From contig CM023450.1 of NCBI GenBank assembly GCA_013339765.2, positions 103,150,344 to 103,214,343 on the forward strand: a stretch of DNA of 64,000 nucleotides. The letters run 5' to 3'. Below the pieces are notes generated by a model that did no database searches, was not told the DNA's origin, and saw only the letters and a list, made by a program, of their open reading frames with translations. Of the stretch, positions 45,763 through 56,805 are shown piece by piece; positions within the stretch are counted from its first letter, which is position 1, and each line of letters starts with the position of its first letter. Source of the DNA: Haemaphysalis longicornis. Taxonomy: Eukaryota; Arthropoda; Arachnida; Ixodida; Ixodidae. The position numbers were made by a program, and so were the translations under genes.

Positions 45763-48446
45763 AAATGCCAACAAAGAAAAGTTTGTCACCATTGTTACAG
45801 GAGGAGAAACCCAGTACGTGACGTTGAGGGAAAACAGCACGTTGTAAACAGCGTTCGCATGAGGAACGAGGAACCGCGCGGAAAAGACAAGTCCATGGAC
45901 AAAGGCGTCATTCTGCTTAGGCCGTGACTTCGTGATGAAATGATGACGCCTTACACGCTTGATCGATGCATACGGTTTGTTGTTTTACCTTGGCAAAAAG
46001 AACCTCTTACTTCGACAGCTGGAGGCTCGCAAAAATACTTTTTCTTTATCCCATGAATTCACGCGTATCAGAAAACGCCCTGTGACGAGGAATGGCTATA
46101 TGAAAATGGTGGTTGCCTGAATACTGAAATCATTATTTTTAGTCCATCAGAAAGTGTCTTCCTCGATAAAAACTACCTGACTAGAAGGCCACTTGGTAAA
46201 CATACTGGGCAATCAATTTTAGCCTGAAGACGTGTAAATATTTTTATGGCAAGAAAACTAGCCTCGCCAAAATATCGTCTTTCGTGGCGTTTTCTAGAAC
46301 ACACGCTGTACAAGCATTTAAAAATGACGAATTTATTAAAATAGGAGATAGCATTTTCACGAGTGGCGGGAGGGAGGACGAAATAGGAGCTGGTTCGCTA
46401 TTCTGCGATAGGAAACCATGTCGGAAAGAAAGCGTGGCTGAGCTCTGATTTCACTATGATGGATAAAGCAATTACTTCTGTATAGTTACCCACGAGGGTT
46501 GCCCCGTGGGAACTATAAAAAGTAAATATAACATCCCTAACCCTTTTCTAGTATATTCCTCACGAAGGAAAACTTCCGCAATGGAAAAAATTGACATTAA
46601 ACGTGGCACATTCAAGACCAACTTTACATATTCTTCGCATCGTTCCAGGAAACCTTTTCATGTTTGTGACTTCAGTGCTTATCATTCGAATTCTCCGTAC
46701 GAAATCCCCAAACACGTAACACCGGAGGCTTACAAATATTTCCAGAATGCTCTGACATAGTGACTGCGTAACTATTTATTCAATACTGTCCCAAGCAAAG
46801 CAGTCTTGCGTGACCCTGCTGTTAGAACAACGCAGCCTAATTCTCTGCCTGTAGTTTTTTTTTTCTTCTCATTTTCGTTGCCTTGGGCGCACCAGCGGTG
46901 ACGGTTGCGACACAGTTTTATCCCCGCGGCTAGAAAAGTTCGCCCCCTTAATATCGCCCGCCCACATTAAACGCATCAGCGTTACGCAACGTGATAAACT
47001 CGCAAGACTTCCATCGCCCAGCGTCTCATCTTCCTCGGACTCGTTTGTATCGCGTCCGGGCGCAGCACAGCGGCGTTCAGCCAGCTCCCCACGGATGGTT
47101 GGTTTTAACGGCACGCTTACGTACACGCATCCATACCTCATTTTATCCCAAAACAAAAGCCTCGCCTTATTGGCTCGGCATGCAGAGAGAAACGGCCCCC
47201 AGCGCTTGCTCTGCCTTGCCCACGCCAAAGGAGCTGTTTTGTTAGCACTTTGCCTTTCTCCTTTCTCTTTCGCTCTGTTCGCACTGCTGAAGTTCCGCAG
47301 AAGCCCAGAGGGGTCAGTGGACGGAGCAGCGGCTCGTCGCGGCCGCAGCAATATCGCCCCTAGCGGCCGCCCTGCTGTCGAGCCACGTGCCGCCAACAAG
47401 AGCCAAGTGTACATTTGCGGCGATGTAAGCGAAAGAAAGGGTTAGGAGGGGACGGGGATTTGGAGAAAGTCAGCCAGACACGGCAGGAAAAAAAAAAGTC
47501 CGAGTGAAGCGTTTAATGATGGTGGAGATGTGCGGCCGCAAAGAAGGAGAAATAAATAGCGAGCCGAGGCGGGCAGACGCCGCACACAAGGCTAGGCAGG
47601 CGTCCAGCCGGCTAGCCAGGCTGTAAGAGGACAAATGAACGCCACCTACACAAAACGCGTGCTTACTCCTTTCACCGCCTCTTTCTCTCATGTGTAGACA
47701 TTTTTGCAGGCTCAGCGTAGCCGACTCCTAGGTTTGTTGAATATTTCCGCTGTGGACATGGGGAGCCGGTGCAGAGGTGGAAGATATTAGCAACCACGAG
47801 GCCATTCACGGGGCATCGCTACCGCTGTGACGCGTTCAGACATGGCGACTTCGGGCCGGCGTGAACAAGCGGTTGCCCAACAGGGTGATCCGCCGAGAAC
47901 GCTCGGACAGCAAGCGGTGCTCCACTGCTGCGGCAGCTGGGTTAAGGGCTGGCTGGCTGCTCATTCTGTTGCTGCGGCTCGGTACGCAATTCGGCTTTTG
48001 CCCACTTCTTTTTCACTAAATGCGTCTCCAAGAAGGCGTTGGAACAGTGCAAAAGTCGAGCTCTTTCTTTAAAAGAGGCAATTCCTGATGTTTAGATCTC
48101 TTTTGTTTAGCGTGCAGCACTGACGAAAGCGTTGACACGGCTGTTGTTATTGGCTGAAGTCAAATACAAATCGGTCCTGGCTGAAAAGAAACCGCTTCCT
48201 TTAAGCCAGCGTAGTAGGGTTTTCGGGAACACGGTCGAATGAGGAGAGCTGTCGGCTTTTCTTTATTCCCGGATGGATTTGGTGGGGGCGCAGGTATTGA
48301 TAGTTCGAGACGACCTTATTCTCATTGGACTGGTATGCAAGAGTTTTGTGATGGCGCACACAAAGCAGCTCTTGAAAGAAGTTCAGGAGCTAAATAAACA
48401 TTCATTTTTCGCCGTTTATCTTTATCCAATGGGGAAAACTGCCTTA
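45763..48446. other. Unassigned sequence
   Basis: Includes an 84-codon plus frame at 46506-46760, and overlapping frames of 181 (minus) and 116 (plus) codons over GC-rich DNA at 46869-47445; none has a recognisable domain. A small hairpin CCCACGAGGGTTGCCCCGTGGG lies at about 46490-46511. CpG-rich sequence at 47020-47420 and 47820-47900 could be promoter or first-exon DNA, but nothing proves it. Confidence 0.4.
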
Positions 48447-48857
48447 GCCCTCATTCACACAACCGTTTTTCACCTCGTTACGTCACCGTCACGTCAACGT
48501 CTTCCGTCATGGGCGACGGTTTTTCTGACTATTTCTCGCCGAAAATGGTGCGACGGTGACGGGAGGCCGAGCTCAACGTTTCCGTCCCGTCAACGCGACC
48601 GGACCATGCCCCGCGGTAAACCAGCTAATCCGAAAACAAATTTTTACGGCTAAATTTAGCGAAAAGTGAGCACAAGCCATTCTCTTTACCTTTCAGATTA
48701 AGCACGCTTAATTCTAGGCTAAACTGATCACTAGGCAGACGACCCTGTACACTGACGGAGAGCTGCAGTACGAACGCTACTCCGTTTACGTCTCCGTCGC
48801 GGTTTCCTGACGTGACGGTGCCGTGACGGAGAAGGTGACGGCTGTGTGAATGAGGGG
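48447..48857. mobile_element. MITE with GCCCTCATTC termini, copy 1
   Basis: About 411 bp with inverted ends GCCCTCATTCACACAACCGT and ACGGCTGTGTGAATGAGGGG, related along its whole length to 55461-55859. The interior is CG-rich (GTGACGG repeats) near both ends. Flanking triplets are TTA and TTC, an imperfect duplication; copy 2 has a clean TAA pair. Three-base TWA duplications point to PIF/Harbinger-type mobilisation. No coding capacity. Confidence 0.78.
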
Positions 48858-49217
48858 TTCCACGGAAATGAAGACGCAGGCTAACTGCACCTTGTAAGAC
48901 AGTGAACGTAACTATAGGAATTCTTGAAGACAAGCAAAAATGCAAGAATCTGGGAGAGGGGGAACACGAAGAGACACGAGGAGAGTGGTGGGCCGGCGGT
49001 CAACTCACCGCCATGAAGCCACTTTTTTAAAATCTTGGCGTAGTTAATCGTCCCCAGTACATCTAGGAACTGTGCCATATCCAGTTTTAAGAGCGGGACG
49101 TTACGATAAACACTGGTACGTTTTTCTTCCTGGCCAGTGAGCTACCTTGTAACTATGATAGTAAAATGTACAAATCAATAATTAATAAGCATGAAGTAAA
49201 TAACCGTCTGACGTTAA

Positions 49218-51936
49218 AGGAGCCATGAAGAGAAAACACAAGTTTGGTTCATTCAAAAGATTGTCTCGTTAGAATCATACTGACACCACTTTTAACGTAA
49301 ACTTCGCTCAAATAAGCTACATAATTAGGAAAAACGGGAATGGTCATGCGACCCACCAGCTCATTTCCCGCAACAGAACCTGTGATGTCACATGGGCTAA
49401 GCTCTGCGATTGGCGGAGGCTGGCAGAAGCAGACGCAAATTAGGTAGAGCTTACAAACTAGACGAACGAGCGATTTGCGCTTAAATTTAGGGCACATTCT
49501 TTACAAAGCAATAGGAATGATGGGACAAACAGTGGAAGTTACGAAAGCACATGTAAACATAGAAGTACTGATGCGTTCTGCTGTTCGTACTGCGCACAGC
49601 ATGCTTTGGTTTAGCTGCACAGCACTATGGGGCTTGGGGTTGTCTCAGACGACACTGGCCGATTGACGCAAGCAACGGTGTCTTACGTGACCCCATTTGT
49701 CGAGCGAGCACTGTTTCAGGGAACGAATATTTTCTCCCAGAACAAAAACAAGCCAGGTTTAAATGCGGGCAAAAACAAACCAAACGCTTGCCACGGTATG
49801 GTGGCGCCATCTAGATTACGGAACGTAAAGAAACGTGGGAACAAACCAACACCGCTACAGGGTGGAGACAACCTTTGAACGGTCCCGTGCCGCCGCAATT
49901 GGGCCAACGGGCTCAACGCGTTATTCTTTTCGTTTCCCACGAGCCCTAGCAACGCGAAACAGACAATATGATTCAAACTTCTTCAGTAAACCGCGTTGCG
50001 GCGATAATTTTAGCGCGGTTTCACACAATGACTTGCTTCGGCGGCATAGAGATAATATACTGACTCTAGAGGGAAAGCGCGCCGCTGAGCCAATGCATTG
50101 GAACCGTACGACACACGGTGGCAGACATGATACAACGATTTGAAGGTTTCCAGCTGAGCTTTTGCTTACTAAAAACGGCGAAAGCGATGGGTTGTAATCT
50201 GGCAACGTGCTACTGTGGCGTTTCCGCGTCCGGCTAGCGAAGCATGCCGGGAGAAATTGTAACATGGCGGACCGCTGGCCAGGCGGATTTTGTGTAGGCG
50301 GCGTCGACAGCATTGCGTAGTTTATCTCCTGTGGGTAGGTAACCGACGTGTTTTCGGTTTAGCGTAGTGACTTATATGTACTGAGACTATTTGAGCAAGA
50401 TGTGGCAACGCTCACGCAACACTTGCGCGCAAGCTCGAAGGCGACTGATCGCATGCGCGAGGACGCCAAGGAGTCAGCTGATCCGTACTGGGCGCACAGA
50501 AAAATGAATCTCCGTATGATCTCCGTGCATTTTTGCGCTGTGCCGCTTTATTTGCCATTCTGTGACATTTTGCGAGTCGCTCAATGCTTTTCAAACGAAG
50601 TGTAGTGAACTGACTGTAGCTTTAGCTCAATGTAAAACCTTTGTTGACACACACAAAAAAGACATCGCATGGACCAGCGCTGATATTGCCGGTGAGTCGC
50701 GGCGCTTTGAAGCACAGGAACGAAAGAGCGCGGTCGATCGCAGGCCAACGGAGTGGAAGAATGCATGCCAAGGGAGTATGCGAAATCAGTCCGCGGCCGT
50801 CGTGTCCCGTTTTCCTTTCTGTCTGTATTCGTCAAGTTCTAGCTGCTTTTCCACCACTTCAAAGGGAAAGCTTGCGGGACTGAATGCGCAGTATTGAATG
50901 GGCAGTAATTTACCGCACAGAGCGCGCGAGGAGAGAACATTGACTGATTAAAAAAGAAACCGCATTTCGTTACCTATTTTTTCGTTCTACCTTCACGAAC
51001 GTTTGCGCGAAAGTTCGAGGCACGAAGAGCTGTAAGAAGTTCCATGAATAAAACAACTGGAACCGAACGATTATAAAAGCTCCTTTTATTTCTCTTGCAA
51101 CGGGAACGATCGCTGGCTGCCACTCCGTAGCCTGTAGTGAACTTGCGGTAGTCAAGGTCAGATCAGAATCGCTGTTCCGGCGTCAGTTCAGGGGCAATAG
51201 ATAGGGTGCTTAACGTGAAGAAAGAATGACAGCCTCGCAAGCGCCCGGGGAGGCACTTGCTCAGCGCGTGCATCCGAGTTGTACCAGTTGTACACGTTTT
51301 GCAGGCACGCACATCTGAGCTGAAGACTGCACACACACACTACGCAAGTCAGGCGCAAGGGCCTCGCCACTTCCTAGCACACTTAAAGAAAATCGAAACC
51401 AAAACTGAACTACACACTTACTCTTTCTCCGTTAATAAGAGCTTAATTACACTAAAAGTTATTTATAAAGCTAGTTTTAATTACTGAAGCAATTATTTGT
51501 AACTACTTTGCTTCAGTTTTTTGTTTTAGTTAAACAATTACGGAACAACTTTTTAGAAGACTGAATACAATTGATCTGGCAACCATGGAAATTGTATCAT
51601 GTCAGCGCCCACGATTCGTACGGTCTCGGAGCTCGCTTTACCCCCCTGTTCGGCGGCGAGCGAGCAACCGAACATGGCGGCGCCAGCGTTACGTGTCTCT
51701 ACCCTGTACGGCGGATGCGTGAATGAAGGTACTCTAGGCTGCAGAGCGGTCGGTTCCCGTGATGTCACTTGGGACCACGAAAACGCACGATTGAGCGGGA
51801 AAATCAAAATTTTAACCTAAATTGTTTAATTTCTCAGTGAATAAAGCACCGTTTGTATCCGGACAAGCGCTGGGGGCACTATAAAACACGAAATCTTTCG
51901 AATAACAACAACTTGCATTTTCTCTTCATGGCTCCT
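49218..51936. mobile_element. Second TTAA-flanked DNA element family, 2.7 kb
   Basis: Inverted termini AGGAGCCATGAAGAGAAAA at both ends (the match continues, after two changed bases, for another six), with TTAA at 49214-49217 and 51937-51940. Total length is 2719 bp. Like the 1.7-kb family it has the form TTAA-AGG...CCT-TTAA but the terminal sequence is different. The interior has no transposase; frames of up to 111-130 codons (49921-50313 minus, 50562-50897 plus) are unrecognised. It contains a CpG-rich, promoter-like patch at 50220-50310 and an AACATGGCGGCGCC (YY1-like) site near 51671. It could carry captured host sequence. Confidence 0.75.
50220..50335 (+). promoter_or_regulatory. CpG-rich promoter-like patch
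   Basis: Contains GCATGCCGGGAGAAATTG, a partial match on the opposite strand to the ZNF143/Staf site, followed within 20 bases by AACATGGCGGACC, a good match to the YY1 initiator-type site. That pairing is common at TATA-less animal promoters. An ATG within it opens only 18 codons. It lies inside the 49218-51936 element. No transcript evidence is available. Confidence 0.3.
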
Positions 51937-51940
51937 TTAA

Positions 51941-52132
51941 CGCATTCAATAACTGCCAGGCACCGAACAGTAAGCTTAACAGACATCAATTCAGGCACCC
52001 TACACCCCGTAGTATACACTGAATTAGATTATTCTTTATTACGCTGAATTGGAACTTTCGCAGTTTATTGTAGCCAGGCGCATGTTGTCTATAGCTGGGA
52101 CGGACTTTGGTGAAGACTTCAGGCGCCATACC
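51941..52132. other. Short spacer between TTAA element and SINE
   Basis: Nothing recognised. Confidence 0.5.
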
Positions 52133-52375
52133 GCACCCGCCGCGGTGGCTCAGCGGCTAAGCCGTTGTGCTGCTGAGCACGAGGACGCGGGTTCGATTCC
52201 AGGCCGTGGCGGCCGCTTTTCTGATGGAGGCGGAAAGCAAAAACGCCTGTGTGTACGAGATTTCGGCGCACGTTAAAGATCCCCAGGTGGTCTAAATTAT
52301 TCCGGAGCCACCCACTACGGCGCGCCTCATCGCCTGTGTTGCGTCGGCGCGTTAAAGCCTACAATCAATCAACAA
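52133..52375 (+). mobile_element. Ruka-type tRNA-derived SINE, best copy
   Basis: The tRNA-like head has A box TGGCTCAGCGG and B box GGTTCGATTCC, both close to consensus, so this copy keeps an intact internal Pol III promoter. The body contains GAGGCGGAAAGCAAAAACGC, GTACGAGATTTCGGCGCACG, TTAAAGATCCCCAGGTGGTC and AATTATTCCGGAGCC, all landmark blocks of the Ruka family of ixodid ticks, and ends GCGTTAAAGCCTACAATCAATCAA. No clear target duplication was found. It is the strongest taxonomic marker in the window. Confidence 0.9.
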
Positions 52376-52432
52376 GAACCTCGTCTTTGAATACGGTACT
52401 GGATATAATCCCCTTCCTTCCAACCACTATCC

Positions 52433-52639
52433 TCACTCACTCACTCACTAGAGCTCACTCACTCACTCACTCACTCACTCACTACTCACTCACTCACTCA
52501 CTCACTCACTCACTCACTCACTCACTCACACTCACTCACTCACTCACTCACTCACTCACTCACTCTCACTCACTCACTCACTCACTCACTCACTCACTCA
52601 CTCACTCACTCACTCACTCACTCACTCACTCACTCACTC
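52433..52639. repeat. (CACT)n microsatellite
   Basis: About 50 tetranucleotide units with short interruptions (AGAG, a missing base near 52483, and ACAC or CTCTC phase shifts). The SLTH-repeat frame through it is an artefact. Confidence 0.95.
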
Positions 52640-53748
52640 GAATTCAACACAGGTACGTGATCGTGAATGCCATCGCCGCAGTTTTCGATAACTGTTGATG
52701 CACCCTTCTCCCTTTACTCCCGGACATGATGATTATGCTTGGACCGCTACAAGCTTACGTTACAGCGGTATGCCACAACCACCCAACGGCAGCCGGGTCA
52801 CCCGAAAAAGATTTTCTTAGGCAATCTAAGGCTTCCTGTAGCTGCTGTAGCTAGCAATAAGCACTTGGGGACTTCTCGTTCTTGAAATGTTTATCGCACT
52901 GGCGGGCAGGGCGATCACGGGCGGCGCTGCGAAAAGAGTGGCGTCAGTTAAGGGATTTCGTATTTGTCGTCTGCTTCCCTCAGGCCAATTCTTACTGCTG
53001 TTTTATTGCGTTCGATTGGCGTGTGAGGCTTCGACACACAATATTTTGGGTGCGCGTAACTACTTGTCCTAAGATACGGTTTGAAATCAAATAAACACGC
53101 CCAAAGCGTGCTTTACAATACTGTTGTTATGCTGACACCCCTCCGGGGAAAGAATAGCCTGCTTTGCAAGATCCCGTTCCGAGAGCAGTGAGTCAGCGTT
53201 GCTTAATGCTGCGTATAAGCAGGGTCTTGGCTTCTGTGTTCAGCAATATCCCAAACAAAGAGAATAAAGCTACTGCTACTGCCCGACCATTTAGAAAATG
53301 CAAGAATAAAAATGAAATCCTGGTGTATTTTTTAGGGAAGTGTGCGCTTTGCAAGAAAGTATTCCAATTATCTGTGATTTATTGCAAGCATAGTTTAAGA
53401 GTTTTCTTCTAACGTTGCGGAAAATGGCAGAAAATGTTGTGTCAGGTTTTTACGATGTCACGTCGTGTGCGTATGCCAGCATTCACCGGAGCCAAGATAA
53501 TAGCCTTCTGTTTTTTGGCGTCTGCATATACCAAGCTTTTAAACAGTATACTGATGTGTACTGGGGCTAACCCTAATGCTCGAACAAGAGACCAAGCCTA
53601 TTCTGCCGAAACTCAGAGACTGCGCGCCCGCAGGGCCGGGCTCCAAAACACTGCTCATTTCGAGTCTGGATTTCGCCCGTCATTTCTTGATATAGCCGCA
53701 GGAAAAAAGTAGAAATGTCACAATGGTTTTCACAGCGTATATATTTGT
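52640..53748. other. Unassigned sequence
   Basis: Two overlapping plus frames at 52882-53094 and one of 92 codons at 53434-53712. The latter has a hydrophobic stretch (IIAFCFLASAYTKLL) followed by an Arg-rich part, but no known domain. No splice context is obvious. Confidence 0.4.
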
Positions 53749-53751
53749 ATT

Positions 53752-53783
<32 letters not shown>

Positions 53784-53796
53784 TTATTTATTATTT
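53749..53796. repeat. (TTTA)n microsatellite
   Basis: About 11 units with two shortened repeats at the end. Confidence 0.9.
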
Positions 53797-54745
53797 GTCT
53801 TTTTTTTACCCTCAGGGCCAGAGGCATTAAAGAGAGGAGTGGGTTTTTCAAACAAAGAAAAATGAATAAAAGGGAGTACAGGATTCAACGTTTCCTGGAT
53901 AAGCAGTTTCAGGCGATAACAAATTTAATACATAAGAACGATAAGAAGGCTACAGTGCACATTTAAGAAGTAGTCGTAGTATACAATGCTAGCTGGCGAA
54001 GCACACATTACAACACACAAGAGCCGGGAAAAGGCTGAAAAGGGCAGATGCCATAAGTAATCTCAGTTTACAGTATTCTCTAGTGCAGTGCGAAAAACTG
54101 TTAATCAATAATTGTAGCAGTTGTGCCAGGCAGCTGGTTACATTCCTTGCTGGTGCGAGGGACAAAAGGCCCGGAACAAATTCCAGTTTAGCATGACAGC
54201 ATACCAACTTTGTGCGCATGATCGATACGACATGACACGTACGATGGTGAACGAAAAAGGTTAGCTCGGAGGTGTGTGCTGTTATGGCAAATTTTATTAA
54301 AAAAGGCACAGGCGAAAGAACCTGCGACGAGAAGAAAGGGAAGTCAGTTTCAACGAGTTTTAGAACGAAGGTTTTTTTTACCTCTACCTCCCAAGGGTTC
54401 TATCAAGACGGTTGGCGTCAACACAAAACTCCCGCGAACAAATAAAAGAAGTTACTGGCACCACAGAACCAAACCTGAAGGCATAGAGAAAGGGAGGGAG
54501 AGCCTGCTGTCTTACCGATCGGGCTGCGAGCCCACGCGCAGACGGGGAGACAGACGGTGCACTCACCGAGCACATCTGCGGGTTTACTTCTTGCGTTGTC
54601 GCTGAATGTCACGGCATAGTGTCACGCGACCTCTCGAGCCGCTGTGCGCTCCGCACACGCCGCGTGTAGTGGCCATGTGCGCGTCTTGCGGATACGCTAG
54701 GAGTTGGTGAAAATTAAAGCAAGCTCCCACCAACGCATGGCATTT
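53797..54745. other. Unassigned sequence
   Basis: A 106-codon minus frame at 53989-54309 has some Cys-rich parts but no domain I recognise. Nothing else supported. Confidence 0.4.
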
Positions 54746-54814
54746 CACTTCTCCTCCATCTCTGCCGCCGATTTCGCCACCTCCGTCGGTGGTGGCAGAG
54801 ACGGAGGAGAAGTG
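54746..54814. repeat. Hairpin, 24-bp stem
   Basis: 54746-54769 pairs with 54791-54814 with two mismatches; the 21-base loop contains CCACC and GGTGG partly pairing again, so a longer stem is possible. The arms read CACTTCTCCTCC and its complement at the outer ends. It may be a tiny foldback element. Confidence 0.8.
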
Positions 54815-55052
54815 AGATCGTCTAACACCGGGTTTGGGTTTCCTTTCATTTTATAAAAAAAAAAGTCAGTTTCCACTCATGTGCTTTACCAGTACAACTC
54901 GACCAACCACCATTAATGGATTTCGCATTGATTTGACCTTAGCAAAAAATTTGACTTGTGCATTTGATTTGTGCATTTTACTTGTCTCTGGTTTCACTGT
55001 TTGTGGAGCCACGCATGTGAATTGAAGTGACGTCGCATGGGTAATCCGTGCT

Positions 55053-55083
55053 CGCCAATCCACCTTCACAGGGTGGATTGGCG
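55053..55083. repeat. Perfect 12-bp hairpin
   Basis: CGCCAATCCACC, loop TTCACAG, GGTGGATTGGCG. Perfect pairing; no associated gene, so a terminator or structural role is not supported. Confidence 0.75.
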
Positions 55084-55171
55084 TGCATTTCTTCTTAGCG
55101 GTGACGCTTGCTGTTTAATAGTAATTATGTAGGATGAAGCGGGAACAGTTATTTCGAACTAATTTGAAGCC

Positions 55172-55460
55172 TTAAATTAGATAACCCATGCTGGAGTCCC
55201 AATCTGAGGCAGCATATTCTAATTTACTGTGAATCAATTTCCTATGCACACGTAGTTTTAAGAAAGTTGGCGAAGTGGAAAAGTTGCGTCGAAGATTGCC
55301 TAATATACGGTTCGCATTGCTAATAATGTGTATATATGAATGGAAGAGCTCAGACAGAAGGTAACGGGCCCATCTAAGTAGCGGTAGGATGAAACACAAT
55401 CGAGTAAACATCACTAAAATAGTATGAAGCTGAAGTGGGCAACGTTCGACAGACGCGTAA
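55172..55460 (-). mobile_element. Decayed CR1/Jockey-group LINE, RT C-terminal part
   Basis: Minus remnants LLSELFHSYIHIISNANRIL then LRRNFSTSPTFLKLRVHRKL and HSKLEYAASDWDS correspond to the post-catalytic RT region, with the KLEYAAxxWDS block typical of this group. It joins 55863-56805 once the MITE copy 2 is removed. Confidence 0.72.
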
Positions 55461-55859
55461 GCCCTCATTCTCACAGCCGTTTTTCACCCCGTCACGTCAC
55501 CGTCTTCCGTCATGGGCGGCGTTTTTCGGCCGATTTCTCGCCGAAAACGGTGCGACGGTGACGGGAGGCCGAGCTCTACGTTTCCGTCACGTCAACTTGA
55601 CGGGACCATGCCCCGCGCTAAACCAGCTAATCAGAAAACAAAATTTTTACGGCTAAATTTAGCGAACAGTGAGCACAAACCATTTTCTTTACTTTTCAGA
55701 TTAAAAACGCTCAATTCTAGGCTAAACTGATCACTGGGCAGACGACCCTGTAATCTGACGGAGAGCTCCAGTACGAACGCTACTCGTTTACGTCTCCGTC
55801 GTGGTTTCTTGACGTGACGGTGCCGTGACGGAGAAGGTGACGGCTGTGTGAATGAGGGC
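55461..55859. mobile_element. MITE with GCCCTCATTC termini, copy 2, inserted in a LINE
   Basis: 399 bp, same family and orientation as 48447-48857, with inverted ends GCCCTCATTCTCACAGCCGT and its near complement, and TAA duplicated at 55458-55460 and 55860-55862. It interrupts the LINE reading frame; with one TAA retained, the minus frame passes through LDITKCNV and on without a stop. The two copies differ by scattered substitutions and small indels, so neither is very recent. Confidence 0.82.
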
Positions 55860-55862
55860 TAA

Positions 55863-56805
55863 TACGTTACACTTAGTAATATCAAGGTTCATTAACCAAA
55901 CAGTACACCTGTTTGAAACAGCATTAAGGCCGTTTTGTAAGACACTAACATCACTTATGTCGTTAATTTCTTGAAAGGTGACACACTCATCAGCGAATAG
56001 GTGTATGTTTGATGACACGCAATTAGGGAAGTCGTTGATATAAATTAAAAATAAAAGGGGGCTAGATCCGAACCTTCGAGTACACCTGAATGAACAGGGC
56101 ATTCTGGAGAACTTTATGAGTTGGCGAAAACAAACTGTGCACCGCCGCACAAAAAGTATTTTAACCATTGCAACGCGTCACGATCAAGATTAGGTTTGCT
56201 TAGTTTCAGGAGCAGCAAATTAATGGACACTTTCTCAAAGTCTTTTGCAAAATCTCAGAAAATACAGTCTGCTTTGGACCGACGGTCAAGAATGAGATGA
56301 AGCTGGTGTGTGAAGGATAATAATTATATTTCACATGAAAATTATTTTCGGAACTGTGTTGCGGATCTGTAAAAAAAAGAGTATGATTCCAGAAACGCTA
56401 CAAAGCTTGGGCACAAAACATGTGCTAAAACTTTACAAGCAATTCTCGTAAGAGATATGCGGCGGTAATTTAAAGGAGATACTTTGCTGCCTGATTTGTA
56501 AACGGCAATCACCTTACCGATTTTCCTCGGACTGGGTAGTGAGACGCCGCCAATGGAAATATTGAAAAAGCTTGGAGAGAACAATTGAAGAATATGAAGG
56601 CCGTGCCTTGAAGAGATTTAGAAGTTGTAAGGTCCACACCAGGGTTTGAAGACGACTTAAGTGACTGCATTATTTTATAAATTCCATAAGTATCAACAAT
56701 TAGCGGGTTTATATGTGGGTAGTCATGTGGCTGTTTGGTGGGTAGAGATGTGCGGGAAGAAGCCACAAAATTTCTACAAAAAACCTGTTTAGGACAATCG
56801 AACAC
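55863..56805 (-). mobile_element. Decayed CR1/Jockey-group LINE, RT core
   Basis: Minus pieces in order from 56805: IYKIMQSLKSSSNPGVDLTT (RT block 1), GKVIAVYKSGSKVSPLNYRR then ISLTRIACKVLAHVL (fingers), PLLFLIYINDFPNCV, and IHLFADECVTFQEI, where the catalytic FADD has become FADE. Several frameshifts and the damaged active site show an old, inactive copy. It is more decayed than the LINE at 12048-14690. Confidence 0.78.

Noticed and set aside
46869..47445. 181-codon minus ORF and 116-codon plus ORF
   Set aside because: Overlap on opposite strands in GC-rich DNA, no recognised domain or splice signals.
52249..52698. 149-codon SLTH-repeat ORF
   Set aside because: Encoded by the CACT microsatellite.
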